Shown here: in pieces, positions 49,583 to 58,474 of the stretch
Layout: each line of letters starts with the position of its first letter
Position numbering within the stretch: the first letter of the stretch is position 1
DNA from: Phytohabitans sp052068095
Lineage (GTDB): Bacteria; Actinomycetota; Actinomycetes; Mycobacteriales; Micromonosporaceae
NCBI RefSeq assembly: GCF_052068095.1
Contig: NZ_JBQHDG010000021.1
Coordinates: 1 to 64,000 of the forward strand
Direction of reading: 5' to 3'
Length of the DNA stretch: 64,000 bases
Notes under the pieces: generated by a model
Seen by the model: only the letters and a program-made list of their open reading frames with translations
What the model was told of the DNA's origin: nothing
Databases searched by the model: none
Program-made: the position numbers and the translations under genes

Positions 49583-50485
49583 TCATTCTCCGCCGGACGG
49601 ATTGAAGTTCGAGACGTTGCGCTTCGTTTCGAACGGCTCGGTGGTGGTCGCCAGCGGCTCCTCACCGATCGAGGTCAACGCCTCCTGCGTCGTGGCGCCA
49701 TCCCGCTTGGCCTGGAGGAACCGCTCGTACTCGTCCGGCGAGACCACGCGCAGCTCGAAGTTCATCATCGAGTGGTAGGTGCCGCACAGCTCGGCACACC
49801 GCCCCACGTACGCGCCCTCCTGGTCGATGCTCGCGACCTCGAAGACGTTGCGCACGTTGCCGGGGAAGACGTCGCGCTTGAAGAGCAGCTCGGGCACCCA
49901 GAACGAGTGGATGACGTCCTTGCTGGTCTCCTCGAAGCGGATCGGCTGGCCGGTGGGGAGCACGAGCACCGGGATCACGTCGCTGGAGCCGAGCGTGGAG
50001 GCGACGGTGTTGGCGTCTTCACCCTCGCCGTCGCGGTAGTTGAACTGCCAGTTCCACTTGAAGGCGACGACCTCGACCACCACCGGGTCGTCGTACCGGC
50101 CGGTCTTGTCGACATCCGTCTGGACGACCGCCGTGTAGTAGAACAGCACGCACACGACCAGGATCGGGGCGATCGTGTAGAGGAACTCCATCGGCATGTT
50201 GTAGCGGGTCTGCACCGGCAGCTCGGCGCCGCGCTTGCGGTAGCGCACCACGCACCAGAAGATCAGGCCCCACACCAGCGCGCCGACCGCGAGGGCCGCG
50301 ATGGTCGAGCCGATCCACAGGTCGTACATGCGGTTGGCCTGCGGTGTGATGCCTTCTTCCGGCCAGCCGAAGCCACTGAACGCCGACCCGACGTCACAGC
50401 CCCCCAGCAGGGTCACCAGTGCCAGAGCGCCGGCGCCGAGCCCGGCGAGCCGGCCAACCCGGCCGCGCGCACCCCTTGCGATCAC
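49583..50485 (-). CDS. ctaC: Cytochrome c oxidase subunit II
   Basis: This 300-residue lipoprotein-type subunit holds the CuA centre that takes electrons from QcrC. The signal peptide ends in the lipobox LLGGC near residue 31, then two transmembrane helices and the CuA domain follow. CuA ligands are Cys230, Cys234 and His238 in CAELCGTYHSMM, with the earlier His in DVIHSFWVPEL. GTG 50485 was chosen because GGGAGG lies upstream. It is divergent from the cysteine desulfurase gene by 96 bp. No ctaD is in the window. Confidence 0.95.
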   Translation of the reverse strand: MIARGARGRVGRLAGLGAGALALVTLLGGCDVGSAFSGFGWPEEGITPQANRMYDLWIGSTIAALAVGALVWGLIFWCVVRYRKRGAELPVQTRYNMPMEFLYTIAPILVVCVLFYYTAVVQTDVDKTGRYDDPVVVEVVAFKWNWQFNYRDGEGEDANTVASTLGSSDVIPVLVLPTGQPIRFEETSKDVIHSFWVPELLFKRDVFPGNVRNVFEVASIDQEGAYVGRCAELCGTYHSMMNFELRVVSPDEYERFLQAKRDGATTQEALTSIGEEPLATTTEPFETKRNVSNFNPSGGE

Positions 50486-50581
50486 CTGGTCCTGCCTCCC
50501 TAGCAGTGCCGTAGCAAGCAACCGGCACATTACTCGACCATGCATCTACTACACGTCGTGGGGGTAGGTAGCGTCGCACTC

Positions 50582-51694
50582 ATGCAGGCGTTCTTCGACG
50601 CCGCCTCGGGCGCGCCGCTCCACCCGGTCGCGCGCCAGGCGCTGCTCGCCGCCCTCGACGACGGCTGGGCCGATCCCGGAAAGCTTTATACGCAGGCCCG
50701 CCGGGCACGCCAGCTTCTCGACGCGGCGCGGTCCGCGACCGCCGAGATTCTGGGGGTACGGCCGGACGAGATCGCCTTCACCCCCGGCGGCACCGCCGCG
50801 GTGTGGTTGGCGATCGAGGGTGCCCGGAGAGGGCGGCGCCGGATCGGTAGCACCCTTGTGCACTCGGCGATCGAGCATTCCGCCGTGCTCCACGCGGCGG
50901 GTGACGACGGGGTGAGCGTGCCGGTCGACCGGCTCGGCCACCTCGACCTGGCCGCGTGGCGGAGGGCGGTGGGCGGTGACGGTGTCGCCCTCGCCGCGCT
51001 GATCAGCGCCAGCCACGAGGTGGGCACGGTCCAGCCGGTGGCCGAGGCGGCCGAGGCGTGCGCCGCACACGGTGTACCCCTCTATGTGGACGCGGCCCAG
51101 TCGGTCGGCCGGGTGCCGGTACCCGATGGGTGGTCTCTGCTGACGGCGAGCGCGCGCAAGTGGGGCGGCCCGGCCGGGGTGGGGCTTCTGGTGGTGCGCA
51201 AGGGGACGCGCTGGATCTCGCCGTACCCCGAGGATGGTGGCCGGGACACCGGCCGTGACCTGCCCGCGATCGTGGCCGCCGCGGCGGCCCTGCGTGCGGT
51301 GGCCGCGGAGGCCGTGGCCGAGGCGGCGCGGCTGGGTCCGCTGGTCGACCGCGTCCGGGCCGTAGTGCCCGCGACGGTGCCGGACGTCGAGGTGGTCGGC
51401 GACCCGGTGGCGCGGCTGCCGCACCTCGTCACGTTCTCCTGCCTGTACGTGGACGGCGAGGCGCTGCTGCACGCGCTCGACCGGCGCGGCTTCGCGGTGT
51501 CGTCGGGCTCGTCGTGCACGTCGTCCACGTTGCGCCCCAGTCACGTGCTGGAGGCGATGGGCGTGCTGTCGCACGGCAACGTGCGCGTCTCGCTGCACCG
51601 GCAGACCACGGAGGCCGAGGTGGAGCGCTTCCTGGCCGAGTTGCCGGGCGTCGTGGCCGACCTGCGCGCCGAGGCGGGGGTGATGGGCCTGTGA
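50582..51694 (+). CDS. Cysteine desulfurase (class V aminotransferase)
   Basis: This 370-residue PLP enzyme moves sulfur from cysteine to its own active-site Cys as a persulfide. The PLP lysine is in TASARKWGGPAGVG near 196, and His/Asp contacts are in IEHSAVLHAA and YVDAAQSVGR. The active Cys is in VSSGSSCTSSTLRPSHVL near 316. ATG 50582 was chosen for its family-like opening MQAFFDAASGAPLHPVARQAL. Its TGA overlaps the GTG of the TusA-type gene, so the pair makes a sulfur relay. Confidence 0.9.
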   Translation: MQAFFDAASGAPLHPVARQALLAALDDGWADPGKLYTQARRARQLLDAARSATAEILGVRPDEIAFTPGGTAAVWLAIEGARRGRRRIGSTLVHSAIEHSAVLHAAGDDGVSVPVDRLGHLDLAAWRRAVGGDGVALAALISASHEVGTVQPVAEAAEACAAHGVPLYVDAAQSVGRVPVPDGWSLLTASARKWGGPAGVGLLVVRKGTRWISPYPEDGGRDTGRDLPAIVAAAAALRAVAAEAVAEAARLGPLVDRVRAVVPATVPDVEVVGDPVARLPHLVTFSCLYVDGEALLHALDRRGFAVSSGSSCTSSTLRPSHVLEAMGVLSHGNVRVSLHRQTTEAEVERFLAELPGVVADLRAEAGVMGL

Positions 51695-51912
51695 TCGTGC
51701 TGGACTGCCTCGGCCAGCGGTGCCCGCTGCCGGTGATCGCGCTGGCCCGGCGCCTGCCCGAGGTCGAGGTGGGCGAGGTCGTACGGGTGCTCGCCGACGA
51801 CCCCGCGGCGGCCAACGACATCCCGGCCTGGTGCCGGATGCGCGGGCAGGAATACGTGGGCGCGACGACCGTCGACGGCTCTCCCGCCTTCGACGTGCGC
51901 CGCGCCCGGTAA
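51691..51912 (+). CDS. TusA-family sulfur carrier
   Basis: This 73-residue protein accepts persulfide sulfur on the Cys of its CPLP motif (DCLGQRCPLPVIALA, Cys11). The rest follows the TusA two-layer fold (VGEVVRVLADDPAAANDIPA). Its GTG overlaps the stop of the cysteine desulfurase gene. The final acceptor of sulfur (tRNA, cofactor or protein thiocarboxylate) is not indicated by neighbours. It is convergent with the adenosine kinase gene. Confidence 0.9.
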   Translation: MIVLDCLGQRCPLPVIALARRLPEVEVGEVVRVLADDPAAANDIPAWCRMRGQEYVGATTVDGSPAFDVRRAR

Positions 51913-51917
51913 ACCGA

Positions 51918-52892
51918 TCAGGGGAGGTGCGGGCGGACCTCCTCGGCCGCCTCGTCGCCGTACGCGCCGGCGAGGCGCTTGAGGAACGCGTCGGACCGGA
52001 TTTCGTACTCCTGCGGGCCGACCGTCTCCAGCACCAGCGCGGCGACGAGCGAGCCGACCTGCGCGGAGCGCTCCAGGCTCAGGCCCCACGAGCGGGCGGA
52101 GAAGAAGCCGGCGCGGAAGCCGTCGCCGACGCCGGTGGGGTCTTCGGTGCGCACGTCCGGCACGACCGGCACGTGGATGCGCTCGAGGTCGCGCCCGGTG
52201 ATCTCGACACCGTCCTTGCCGAGCGTGGTGACCCGGATGCCGACAAGGTCGAGCATCTGCTCGCCGGAGAGGCCGGTCTTGTTTTCCAGCAGCGACTTTT
52301 CGTAGTCGTTGGTGAGCAGGTAGGCCGCGCCGTCGATGAGCTTGCTCAGGTCGCCGCCGTCCATCCGGGCCATCTGCTGGGAAATGTCCGCGACGAACGG
52401 GTAGCCGCGCTCGCGGCACTCCTGCGAGTGGCGGATCATCGCGTCGGGGTCGTTGGGGCTGACCAGCACCAGGTCGAGCCCGCCCACCCGGTCGGCGACC
52501 GGGGCGAGCTCGATGTTGCGGGCCTCGCTCATCGCGCCGGCGTAGAACGAGGCGATCTGGCACAGGTCGTTGTCAGTGGTGCAGACGAAGCGCGCGGTGT
52601 GTGCCACCTCGCTGACGTGCACCGACTCGCAGTCGACGCCGTGGCGCTCCAGCCACGAGCGGTAGTCGGCGAAGTCGGCGCCCACCGCGCCGAGGAGCAC
52701 GGGGCGCAGACCGAGCTGGGCCATGCCGAACGCGATGTTGGCGGCGATGCCACCGCGCCGCACGACCAGGTCGTCGACAAGGAACGAGAGCGAGACCTTG
52801 TGGAGCTGGTCGGCGATGAGCTGGTCGGCGAACCGGCCAGGGAAGTGCATCAGGTGGTCGGTGGCGATCGAGCCGGTAACGGCGATCTTCAT
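51918..52892 (-). CDS. adoK: Adenosine kinase (PfkB family)
   Basis: This 324-residue sugar kinase matches the length and neighbourhood of mycobacterial AdoK (Rv2202c), which phosphorylates adenosine to AMP. The N-terminal pattern is VTGSIATDHLMHFPGRFADQ, the ribose-binding GGIAANIAFGMAQLG follows, and the catalytic loop is DPTGVGDGFRAGF with Asp as base. GAGGG precedes the ATG. It is read alone, with ErpA upstream on the same strand separated by a terminator. Confidence 0.9.
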   Translation of the reverse strand: MKIAVTGSIATDHLMHFPGRFADQLIADQLHKVSLSFLVDDLVVRRGGIAANIAFGMAQLGLRPVLLGAVGADFADYRSWLERHGVDCESVHVSEVAHTARFVCTTDNDLCQIASFYAGAMSEARNIELAPVADRVGGLDLVLVSPNDPDAMIRHSQECRERGYPFVADISQQMARMDGGDLSKLIDGAAYLLTNDYEKSLLENKTGLSGEQMLDLVGIRVTTLGKDGVEITGRDLERIHVPVVPDVRTEDPTGVGDGFRAGFFSARSWGLSLERSAQVGSLVAALVLETVGPQEYEIRSDAFLKRLAGAYGDEAAEEVRPHLP

Positions 52893-53001
52893 AGCGCCCT
52901 CGCGATCGGGTACGGGGGGTGTCCGGTGCGCCGTCAGCCTACCCACACCGTTAGAGCCCTGGTCGCGTCACAGTCGTGTTCCGGCCACCGTCAGGACACA
53001 A

Positions 53002-53033
53002 GAGTGGGCCACCCCGATGCGGGTGGCCCACTC
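53002..53033 (-). terminator. Terminator after erpA
   Basis: GAGTGGGCCACCC (53002-53014) and GGGTGGCCCACTC (53021-53033) form a perfect 13-bp stem with a 6-base loop, 26 bp beyond the erpA stop. It may work in both directions. Confidence 0.85.
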
Positions 53034-53059
53034 CGAACGTGCTGTGTCGAGGTGGCGGC

Positions 53060-53428
53060 TCAGTGGAACGAGTCGCCGCACGCGCACGAGCCCTGCGCGT
53101 TGGGGTTGTCGATGGTGAAGCCCTGGGCGTCGATCCGGTCGGCGAAGTCGATCGTGGCGCCGGACAGGTAAGGCGCGCTCATGCGGTCGACGACGACCTC
53201 GACACCGTCGAACCCTGCGACCACGTCGCCGTCGAGCGAACGCTCGTCGAAGAAGAGCTGGTAGCGCAGGCCCGAACAGCCGCCCGGCTGCACCGCGACC
53301 CGCAGCCGCAGGTCGTCGCGGCCTTCCTGCTCGATCAGGGCCTTGACCTTCTGCGCCGCGACATCGGTGAGGACAACGGTGGTCGGGGCCTTGGCCTCGC
53401 TCGACTCGGTCTGCGTCGGAGTGGTCAC
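53060..53428 (-). CDS. erpA: Iron-sulfur cluster insertion protein
   Basis: This 122-residue A-type carrier delivers Fe-S clusters to target proteins. The three conserved cysteines are in GGCSGLRYQL and the C-terminal GSCACGDSFH. GTG 53428 was chosen because GGGAGA lies upstream and the frame before it is unlike the family. Gene order matches mycobacteria (Rv2204c). NadA and QcrA nearby are possible clients, but no direct link is shown. Confidence 0.93.
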   Translation of the reverse strand: MTTPTQTESSEAKAPTTVVLTDVAAQKVKALIEQEGRDDLRLRVAVQPGGCSGLRYQLFFDERSLDGDVVAGFDGVEVVVDRMSAPYLSGATIDFADRIDAQGFTIDNPNAQGSCACGDSFH

Positions 53429-53486
53429 TTGGAAGTCTCCCTGTGCCGGTGCGGATGGTTGCTCTCTACCGCGGATGGTTTGGTAC

Positions 53487-53924
53487 TTATCTGGCAACGC
53501 TAGCCCGCTGGCCGGCGATTCCCAATGGAGCGTCACCCGAGTCTAGGCCAGTTTCACCCAGAATCTCAGTGAGCACCGCACGCTGAGTGGGTCTGGCGGC
53601 CTGCTGGCGGCGCCGGCCCTCGTCGGTCAGTGTGACGAAGACCCCTCTGCGGTCCTGCTCGCACAGGGCCCGACAGACGAGGCCGTCGCGCTCCAGGCGG
53701 GCGACCGCCCGGGAGAGCGCACTCTGGCTGAGATAGACCTGCTCACCGAGCTCCTGCATGCGGAGCTTGCTCTCCGCCGCCCCGGCCAGCCGGTCGATCA
53801 CTTCGAACTCGCTCATGCCCAGCCCGTGCCGCTCCTGAAGCTCACGCTCCAGTGCACACGAGGCATCGTGGTAGCGCTGCGCGAGCGCGCGCCACGCCAG
53901 GACGATGCCGGGTTCCTCGGACAC
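53487..53924 (-). CDS. MarR-family transcriptional regulator
   Basis: This 145-residue dimeric repressor has the MarR winged helix: MSEFEVIDRLAGAAESKLRM, then LSQSALSRAVARLERDGLV as recognition region, and DRRGVFVTLTDEGRRR as the wing. It lies downstream of the glycerate kinase gene on the same strand but has its own promoter with a palindrome at 53941-53967. A -10 box puts transcription start at the GTG, so it seems leaderless. It probably represses itself; the ligand is unknown. Confidence 0.9.
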   Translation of the reverse strand: MSEEPGIVLAWRALAQRYHDASCALERELQERHGLGMSEFEVIDRLAGAAESKLRMQELGEQVYLSQSALSRAVARLERDGLVCRALCEQDRRGVFVTLTDEGRRRQQAARPTQRAVLTEILGETGLDSGDAPLGIAGQRASVAR

Positions 53925-53930
53925 CCGGGC

Positions 53931-53967
53931 ATCTTATCAGATGTACGTGCATTAGATGCACACACAT
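53931..53967 (-). promoter_or_regulatory. MarR promoter with palindromic operator
   Basis: ATGTACGTGCAT (53941-53952) and ATGCACACACAT (53956-53967) form a 12-bp inverted repeat with two mismatches around TAG. On the minus strand TAAGAT (53936-53931) is a likely -10 box, 6 bases before the GTG, giving a leaderless transcript. The operator covers the spacer and -35 region. Confidence 0.6.
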
Positions 53968-55082
53968 CAGCGGCTCCACTGGCTGGCCAGGCGCTTGGCG
54001 ATCTCGCGCAGGCCGTCGGCGGGACGGGCCATCGCCTCCTCCTCGCTGCCGAAGTGCTCGGTCAGCGACCACGACTCGGTCACACCCGCGGCGGAGGCCT
54101 CCCGGCGACCGGCGCTCACCTGCCCGGCGACCACCAGGCAGGGCACGCCGCGCTCGGCCGCGGCGGCGGCGACACCGGCCACGACCTTGCCGCGCAGCGA
54201 CTGGAAGTCGAAGGAACCCTCACCGGTGATCACCAGGTCCGCGGCATCGAACGCGGCGTCCAGCCCGATCAGGCGGTTCACCATGTCGATACCCGACTCG
54301 CACCGGCCGCCCAGCGCGAGGATCGCGGCGCCCAGACCGCCCGCCGCGCCGGCGCCGGCCAGACCAGCCACGCCGGGCGGGCAGGTGGGGAGCTTCTCCA
54401 GCACGCCGGCCCACCGCTCCAGGGCGGAGTCGAGCAGCATGATGTCCTCGCGGGTGGCGCCCTTCTGCGGCCCGTACACGTTGGATGCCCCGTGCAGCCC
54501 GGTCAGCGGGTTGTCCACGTCGGTGGCGGCGACGAGGGTCACGTCGCGCAGCCGCGGCTCCCCGCCCAGCCCGGCGACCGCGACCAGCGCCGCACCGCCG
54601 TAGGGCAGGGCGTACCCGGACCCGTCGACCGGCGCCGCGCCCAGTGCGGCCAGCATGCCGGCGCCGCCGTCGTTCGTCGCGGAGCCACCGAGGCCGACCA
54701 CGACGGTGCGTGCGCCGCTCTCCACCGCGTGCGCGATCAAAATCCCGAGGCCGAACGAGGTGGCGGCCCGGGGGTCGCGCTCTGTCTTCGCGAGGAGGTG
54801 CAGGCCGCAGGCCTGGGCGCTCTCCACGTACGCGGTGTCGCCCACCACCAGCACCTCACCCGCGGCGGGGCGGCCGAGCGGGTCGACGGTCTCCACCGGC
54901 ACCGCCCGGCCGGGTAGGGCGGCCGCCAGTACCTCCACGAAGCCCGGCCCGCCGTCCGACAGCGGGCGCGTGACGATCTCGTCCTGGGGCTTCTCGTCGT
55001 GCCAGGCCTCCGCGACCGCCGCGGCCACGTCCGGAGCCGAGAGCGTGCCGGCGAACTTGTCCGGGCAGATCAGTACGCGCAT
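53967..55082 (-). CDS. glxK: Glycerate kinase
   Basis: This 371-residue enzyme of the GlxK/GarK family phosphorylates D-glycerate. It opens VLICPDKFAGTLSAPDVAAA, and has PLSDGGPGFVEVL, VGLGGSATNDGGAGMLAALG and the C-terminal DLVITGEGSFDFQSLRGKVV. Length and order fit Rv2205c. The last codons touch the MarR operator. It is divergent from nadA with about 50 bp between starts. Confidence 0.92.
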   Translation of the reverse strand: MRVLICPDKFAGTLSAPDVAAAVAEAWHDEKPQDEIVTRPLSDGGPGFVEVLAAALPGRAVPVETVDPLGRPAAGEVLVVGDTAYVESAQACGLHLLAKTERDPRAATSFGLGILIAHAVESGARTVVVGLGGSATNDGGAGMLAALGAAPVDGSGYALPYGGAALVAVAGLGGEPRLRDVTLVAATDVDNPLTGLHGASNVYGPQKGATREDIMLLDSALERWAGVLEKLPTCPPGVAGLAGAGAAGGLGAAILALGGRCESGIDMVNRLIGLDAAFDAADLVITGEGSFDFQSLRGKVVAGVAAAAAERGVPCLVVAGQVSAGRREASAAGVTESWSLTEHFGSEEEAMARPADGLREIAKRLASQWSR

Positions 55083-55132
55083 GAGTCCGCAGTGTGGCAG
55101 GACACAGCGTCCGGCCTGCGCTCGGGCGCATC

Positions 55133-56311
55133 ATGGAGGGCGTGACTTCAACGTGGATCGAGCCGTCGAGCACCGGTGCCGCCCTCCTGCTGCTCGGCCG
55201 GGGCAGCGACCCCTCCGCCGAGAAGGGTGTCGAGTGCCCCGGCGAGCTGCCCTCGCCGAGTGACCCCACGCTGGTCGAGCGCGCGCGCCGGGCCAAAGCC
55301 GCGCTCGGCGACCGCCTCTTCGTGCTGGGACACCACTACCAGCGCGACGAGGTGATCCAGTTCGCCGACGTGACCGGCGACTCGTTCAAGCTGGCCCGCG
55401 AGGCGGCGGCCCGGCCCGAGGCGGAGTTCATCGTCTTCTGCGGCGTGCACTTCATGGCCGAGAGCGCCGACATCCTCACCTCCGACGCGCAGAAGGTCGT
55501 GCTGCCCGACCTCGGCGCCGGCTGCTCGATGGCCGACATGGCCGCGCTCTCCCAGGTGGAGACCGCGTGGGAGCTGCTGGAAGACCTCGGCATCGCCGGG
55601 TCCACGATCCCCGTCACGTACATGAACTCGTCGGCCGACATCAAGGGCTTCGTCGGCCGCAACAACGGCGTCGTGTGCACCTCGTCCAACGCGAAGCGGG
55701 CGCTGACCTGGGCGTTCGAGCGAGGCGAGAAGGTGCTGTTCCTGCCCGACCAGCACCTCGGGCGCAATACGGCCGTCCTGGAGATGGGCTTCGACCTGGA
55801 CGACTGCGTCCTCTACAACCCGCACAAGCCCAACGGCGGCCTCACCGCCGAGCAGCTGCGCGACGCCAAGATGATCCTGTGGCGGGGGCACTGCTCGGTG
55901 CACGGCCGCTTCACCCTGGAGTGCGTCGAGCAGGTGCGCGAGCGGGTGCCGGGCGTCAACGTGCTGGTGCACCCCGAGTGCCGCCACGAGGTGGTCACGG
56001 CCGCCGACCAGGTCGGCTCGACCGAGTACATCATCAAGGCCATCGAGGCGGCGCCGGCCGGCTCGGCGTGGGCGGTGGGCACCGAGCTCAACCTCGTGCG
56101 GCGGCTCGCCAACGCCCACCCGGACAAGCAGATCATGTTCCTCGACCGCAACGTCTGCTACTGCTCCACGATGAACCGCATCGACCTGCCCCACCTCGTG
56201 TGGGCGCTGGAGGAGCTGGCCGCCGGACGCCTGGTCAACCAGATCACAGTGGACACCGACACGGCTCACCACGCGCGCGTCGCGCTTGACCAGATGCTCG
56301 CCCTTCCGTAA
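55133..56311 (+). CDS. nadA: Quinolinate synthase A
   Basis: This 392-residue [4Fe-4S] enzyme condenses iminoaspartate with dihydroxyacetone phosphate in NAD synthesis. Family blocks are LGHHYQRDEVIQFADVTGDS, FCGVHFMAESADIL, LPDLGAGCSMADMA, VHPECRHEV and DRNVCYCSTMNR, with the cluster cysteines in FCGVHF, HPEC and the last block. The start is ATG 55133 or GTG 55142; neither has a well-spaced ribosome site. No nadB or nadC is adjacent. Confidence 0.95.
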   Translation: MEGVTSTWIEPSSTGAALLLLGRGSDPSAEKGVECPGELPSPSDPTLVERARRAKAALGDRLFVLGHHYQRDEVIQFADVTGDSFKLAREAAARPEAEFIVFCGVHFMAESADILTSDAQKVVLPDLGAGCSMADMAALSQVETAWELLEDLGIAGSTIPVTYMNSSADIKGFVGRNNGVVCTSSNAKRALTWAFERGEKVLFLPDQHLGRNTAVLEMGFDLDDCVLYNPHKPNGGLTAEQLRDAKMILWRGHCSVHGRFTLECVEQVRERVPGVNVLVHPECRHEVVTAADQVGSTEYIIKAIEAAPAGSAWAVGTELNLVRRLANAHPDKQIMFLDRNVCYCSTMNRIDLPHLVWALEELAAGRLVNQITVDTDTAHHARVALDQMLALP

Positions 56312-56460
56312 CGCTGTGTAGCTTGCCGTTTACGGTCTCCCCGTTTCGTGCCACCTCATACGGTGTGCACCCCGCCCGACAGGTCACGGAGCGCTATGCT
56401 CCTCGGGCGGCAAGCGGGGGCACAGTGCCGCGCTAGGGGCCATCTGGTGGAGGTTGTGCG

Positions 56461-57819
56461 TTGACCGTGAATGACGTGCTGACCGTGCATGGCGGCACTC
56501 CGCTGCACGGGCGGATCCGGGTCCGCGGTGCCAAAAACCTCGTCTCCAAGGCGATGGTGGCGGCACTGCTGGGCGACGCGCCGAGCCGGCTCTACGACGT
56601 GCCGCGCATCCGCGACGTCGAGGTCGTGCGCGGCCTGCTGGAGCTGCACGGCGTCCGGGTCAGCGACGGCGCGGAGGACGGCGAGCTGATCCTCGACCCG
56701 GCCAACGTCGCCAGCGCCACCTCTGACGAGATCAACGTGCACGCCGGCTCCAGCCGCATCCCGATCCTGCTCTGCGGCCCGCTGCTGCACCGGCTCGGGC
56801 ACGCGTTCATCCCCGACCTGGGCGGCTGCCACATCGGCCCGCGCCCGATCGACTTCCACATCCAGGCGCTGCGCGAGTTCGGCGCGGTCGTCGACAAGGC
56901 CGCCGACGGCATGCACCTCACCGCGCCGAACGGGCTGCACGGCACCAAGCTGGAGCTGCCGTACCCGAGCGTGGGCGCCACCGAGCAGGTGCTGCTGACC
57001 GCGGTGATGGCCGACGGCGTGACCGAGCTGCGCAACGCGGCGGTCGAGCCGGAGATCATCGACCTCATCTGCGTCCTCCAGAAGATGGGCGCGATCATCA
57101 AGGTGCACACCGACCGGGTGATCGAGATCCAGGGCGTCCCCCGCCTCGGCGGATACACCCACCGCCCGATCCCCGACCGCATCGAGGCGGCCAGCTGGGC
57201 GGCGGCCGCGCTGGCCACCGGCGGCGACATCGAGGTGCTCGGCGCCGAGCAGGTCGACATGATGACGTTCCTCAACGTCTTCCGCTCGGTCGGCGGGGCG
57301 TACGAGGTGACCGACACCCGACCGCCGCGCGACGGCTCCCCCGGCCAGGAGGGCAAGATCCGGTTCTGGCACCCGGGCGGCGAGCTCAGGGCCGTGGCGC
57401 TGGAGACCGACGTGCACCCCGGCTTCATGACCGACTGGCAGCAGCCGCTCGTCGTGGCGCTCACCCAGGCGCGCGGGCTTTCGATCGTGCACGAGACCGT
57501 GTACGAGCAGCGGCTCGGCTACACCGAGGCGCTCAACTCGATGGGTGCCACGATCCAGGTCTACCGCGACTGCCTCGGCGGCACGCCGTGCCGCTTCGGC
57601 CGGCGCGACTTCAAGCACTCCGCGGTGATCGCCGGGCCGAGCAAGCTGCACGCCGCCGACCTGGTCATCCCCGACCTACGGGCCGGGTTCAGCCACCTGA
57701 TCGCGGCACTGGCGGCCGAGGGCACCTCCCGGGTGTACGGCGTCGACCTGATCAACCGGGGCTACGAGGACTTCGAGGCGAAGCTGGCCGCCCTGGGCGC
57801 GCACGCCGAGCGCGCGTGA
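56461..57819 (+). CDS. murA: UDP-N-acetylglucosamine 1-carboxyvinyltransferase
   Basis: This 452-residue enzyme performs the first committed step of peptidoglycan synthesis, adding enolpyruvate to UDP-GlcNAc. It has KN in RVRGAKNLVSKAMVAALL, the catalytic Cys loop LGGCHIGPRPIDFHIQAL near 120, and the Asp loop VHPGFMTDWQQP near 325. Because the active-site Cys is kept, it should be fosfomycin-sensitive. TTG 56461 follows GGAGG by about 8 bases. It resembles the main streptomycete MurA at the N-terminus. Confidence 0.93.
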   Translation: MTVNDVLTVHGGTPLHGRIRVRGAKNLVSKAMVAALLGDAPSRLYDVPRIRDVEVVRGLLELHGVRVSDGAEDGELILDPANVASATSDEINVHAGSSRIPILLCGPLLHRLGHAFIPDLGGCHIGPRPIDFHIQALREFGAVVDKAADGMHLTAPNGLHGTKLELPYPSVGATEQVLLTAVMADGVTELRNAAVEPEIIDLICVLQKMGAIIKVHTDRVIEIQGVPRLGGYTHRPIPDRIEAASWAAAALATGGDIEVLGAEQVDMMTFLNVFRSVGGAYEVTDTRPPRDGSPGQEGKIRFWHPGGELRAVALETDVHPGFMTDWQQPLVVALTQARGLSIVHETVYEQRLGYTEALNSMGATIQVYRDCLGGTPCRFGRRDFKHSAVIAGPSKLHAADLVIPDLRAGFSHLIAALAAEGTSRVYGVDLINRGYEDFEAKLAALGAHAERA

Positions 57820-57832
57820 TCCCGGTACCCTC

Positions 57833-58474
57833 GTGAGCGTGCCGTCACTGTTCCGCCGCAAGCCCGACCTCGCAGAAGAAGAGGAGGAGGTCGTAGAGAC
57901 CTCCGCCGACGAGGAGACCGAGGCCGCCCGCCCGAAGGGCTACACGCCGAGCAAGAAGGAGCTCGGCGTCGAGACGCCCAAGCGCGCCAGCTCCAATCGG
58001 CGCCGGGCGGTCGAGCCCGCGCCGGCCAACCGCCGCGAGGCGTACAAGAAGATGCGGGAGAAGCAGCGCGCCGAGCGCGCGGAGGCGTCGGCCGGCATGC
58101 GGGCCGGTGACGAGCGCTACCTGCTCGCGCGCGACCGCGGCCCCGAGCGGCTGCTGGCGCGCAACGTCGTCGACTCGCGGCGCACGGTGGGCACCTGGTT
58201 CTTCGGTGGCGCGCTGGTCGTGCTGATCGGCTCGTCGGGCGCGATGCCGCCGGCCATCCGCCTGGTGTCCAACCTGCTCTGGGCCGCCCTGGCGCTCGGC
58301 GTCATCGTCGACTCGGTGCTGATCTCCCGCAAGGTCAAGCGGCTGGTCCGCGAGCGCTTCCCGAAGTCGACCCAGCGCATGGGCTCGCTCTACCTCTACG
58401 CGATCACCCGCTCGATCACCTTCCGGCGGATGCGCATGCCGAAGCCCAAGGTGCAGATCGGCGACGCGGTCTGA
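57833..58474 (+). CDS. DUF3043 membrane protein
   Basis: This 213-residue protein has a charged N-terminal half (acidic, then KGYTPSKKELGVETPKR, the DUF3043 signature), a basic helix (REAYKKMREKQRAERAE) and two hydrophobic segments (TWFFGGALVVLIGSSGAM and LVSNLLWAALALGVIVDSVL). The tail is basic. It is an actinobacterial protein of unknown function. It begins 13 bp after murA and is probably cotranscribed with it. Confidence 0.85.
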   Translation: MSVPSLFRRKPDLAEEEEEVVETSADEETEAARPKGYTPSKKELGVETPKRASSNRRRAVEPAPANRREAYKKMREKQRAERAEASAGMRAGDERYLLARDRGPERLLARNVVDSRRTVGTWFFGGALVVLIGSSGAMPPAIRLVSNLLWAALALGVIVDSVLISRKVKRLVRERFPKSTQRMGSLYLYAITRSITFRRMRMPKPKVQIGDAV

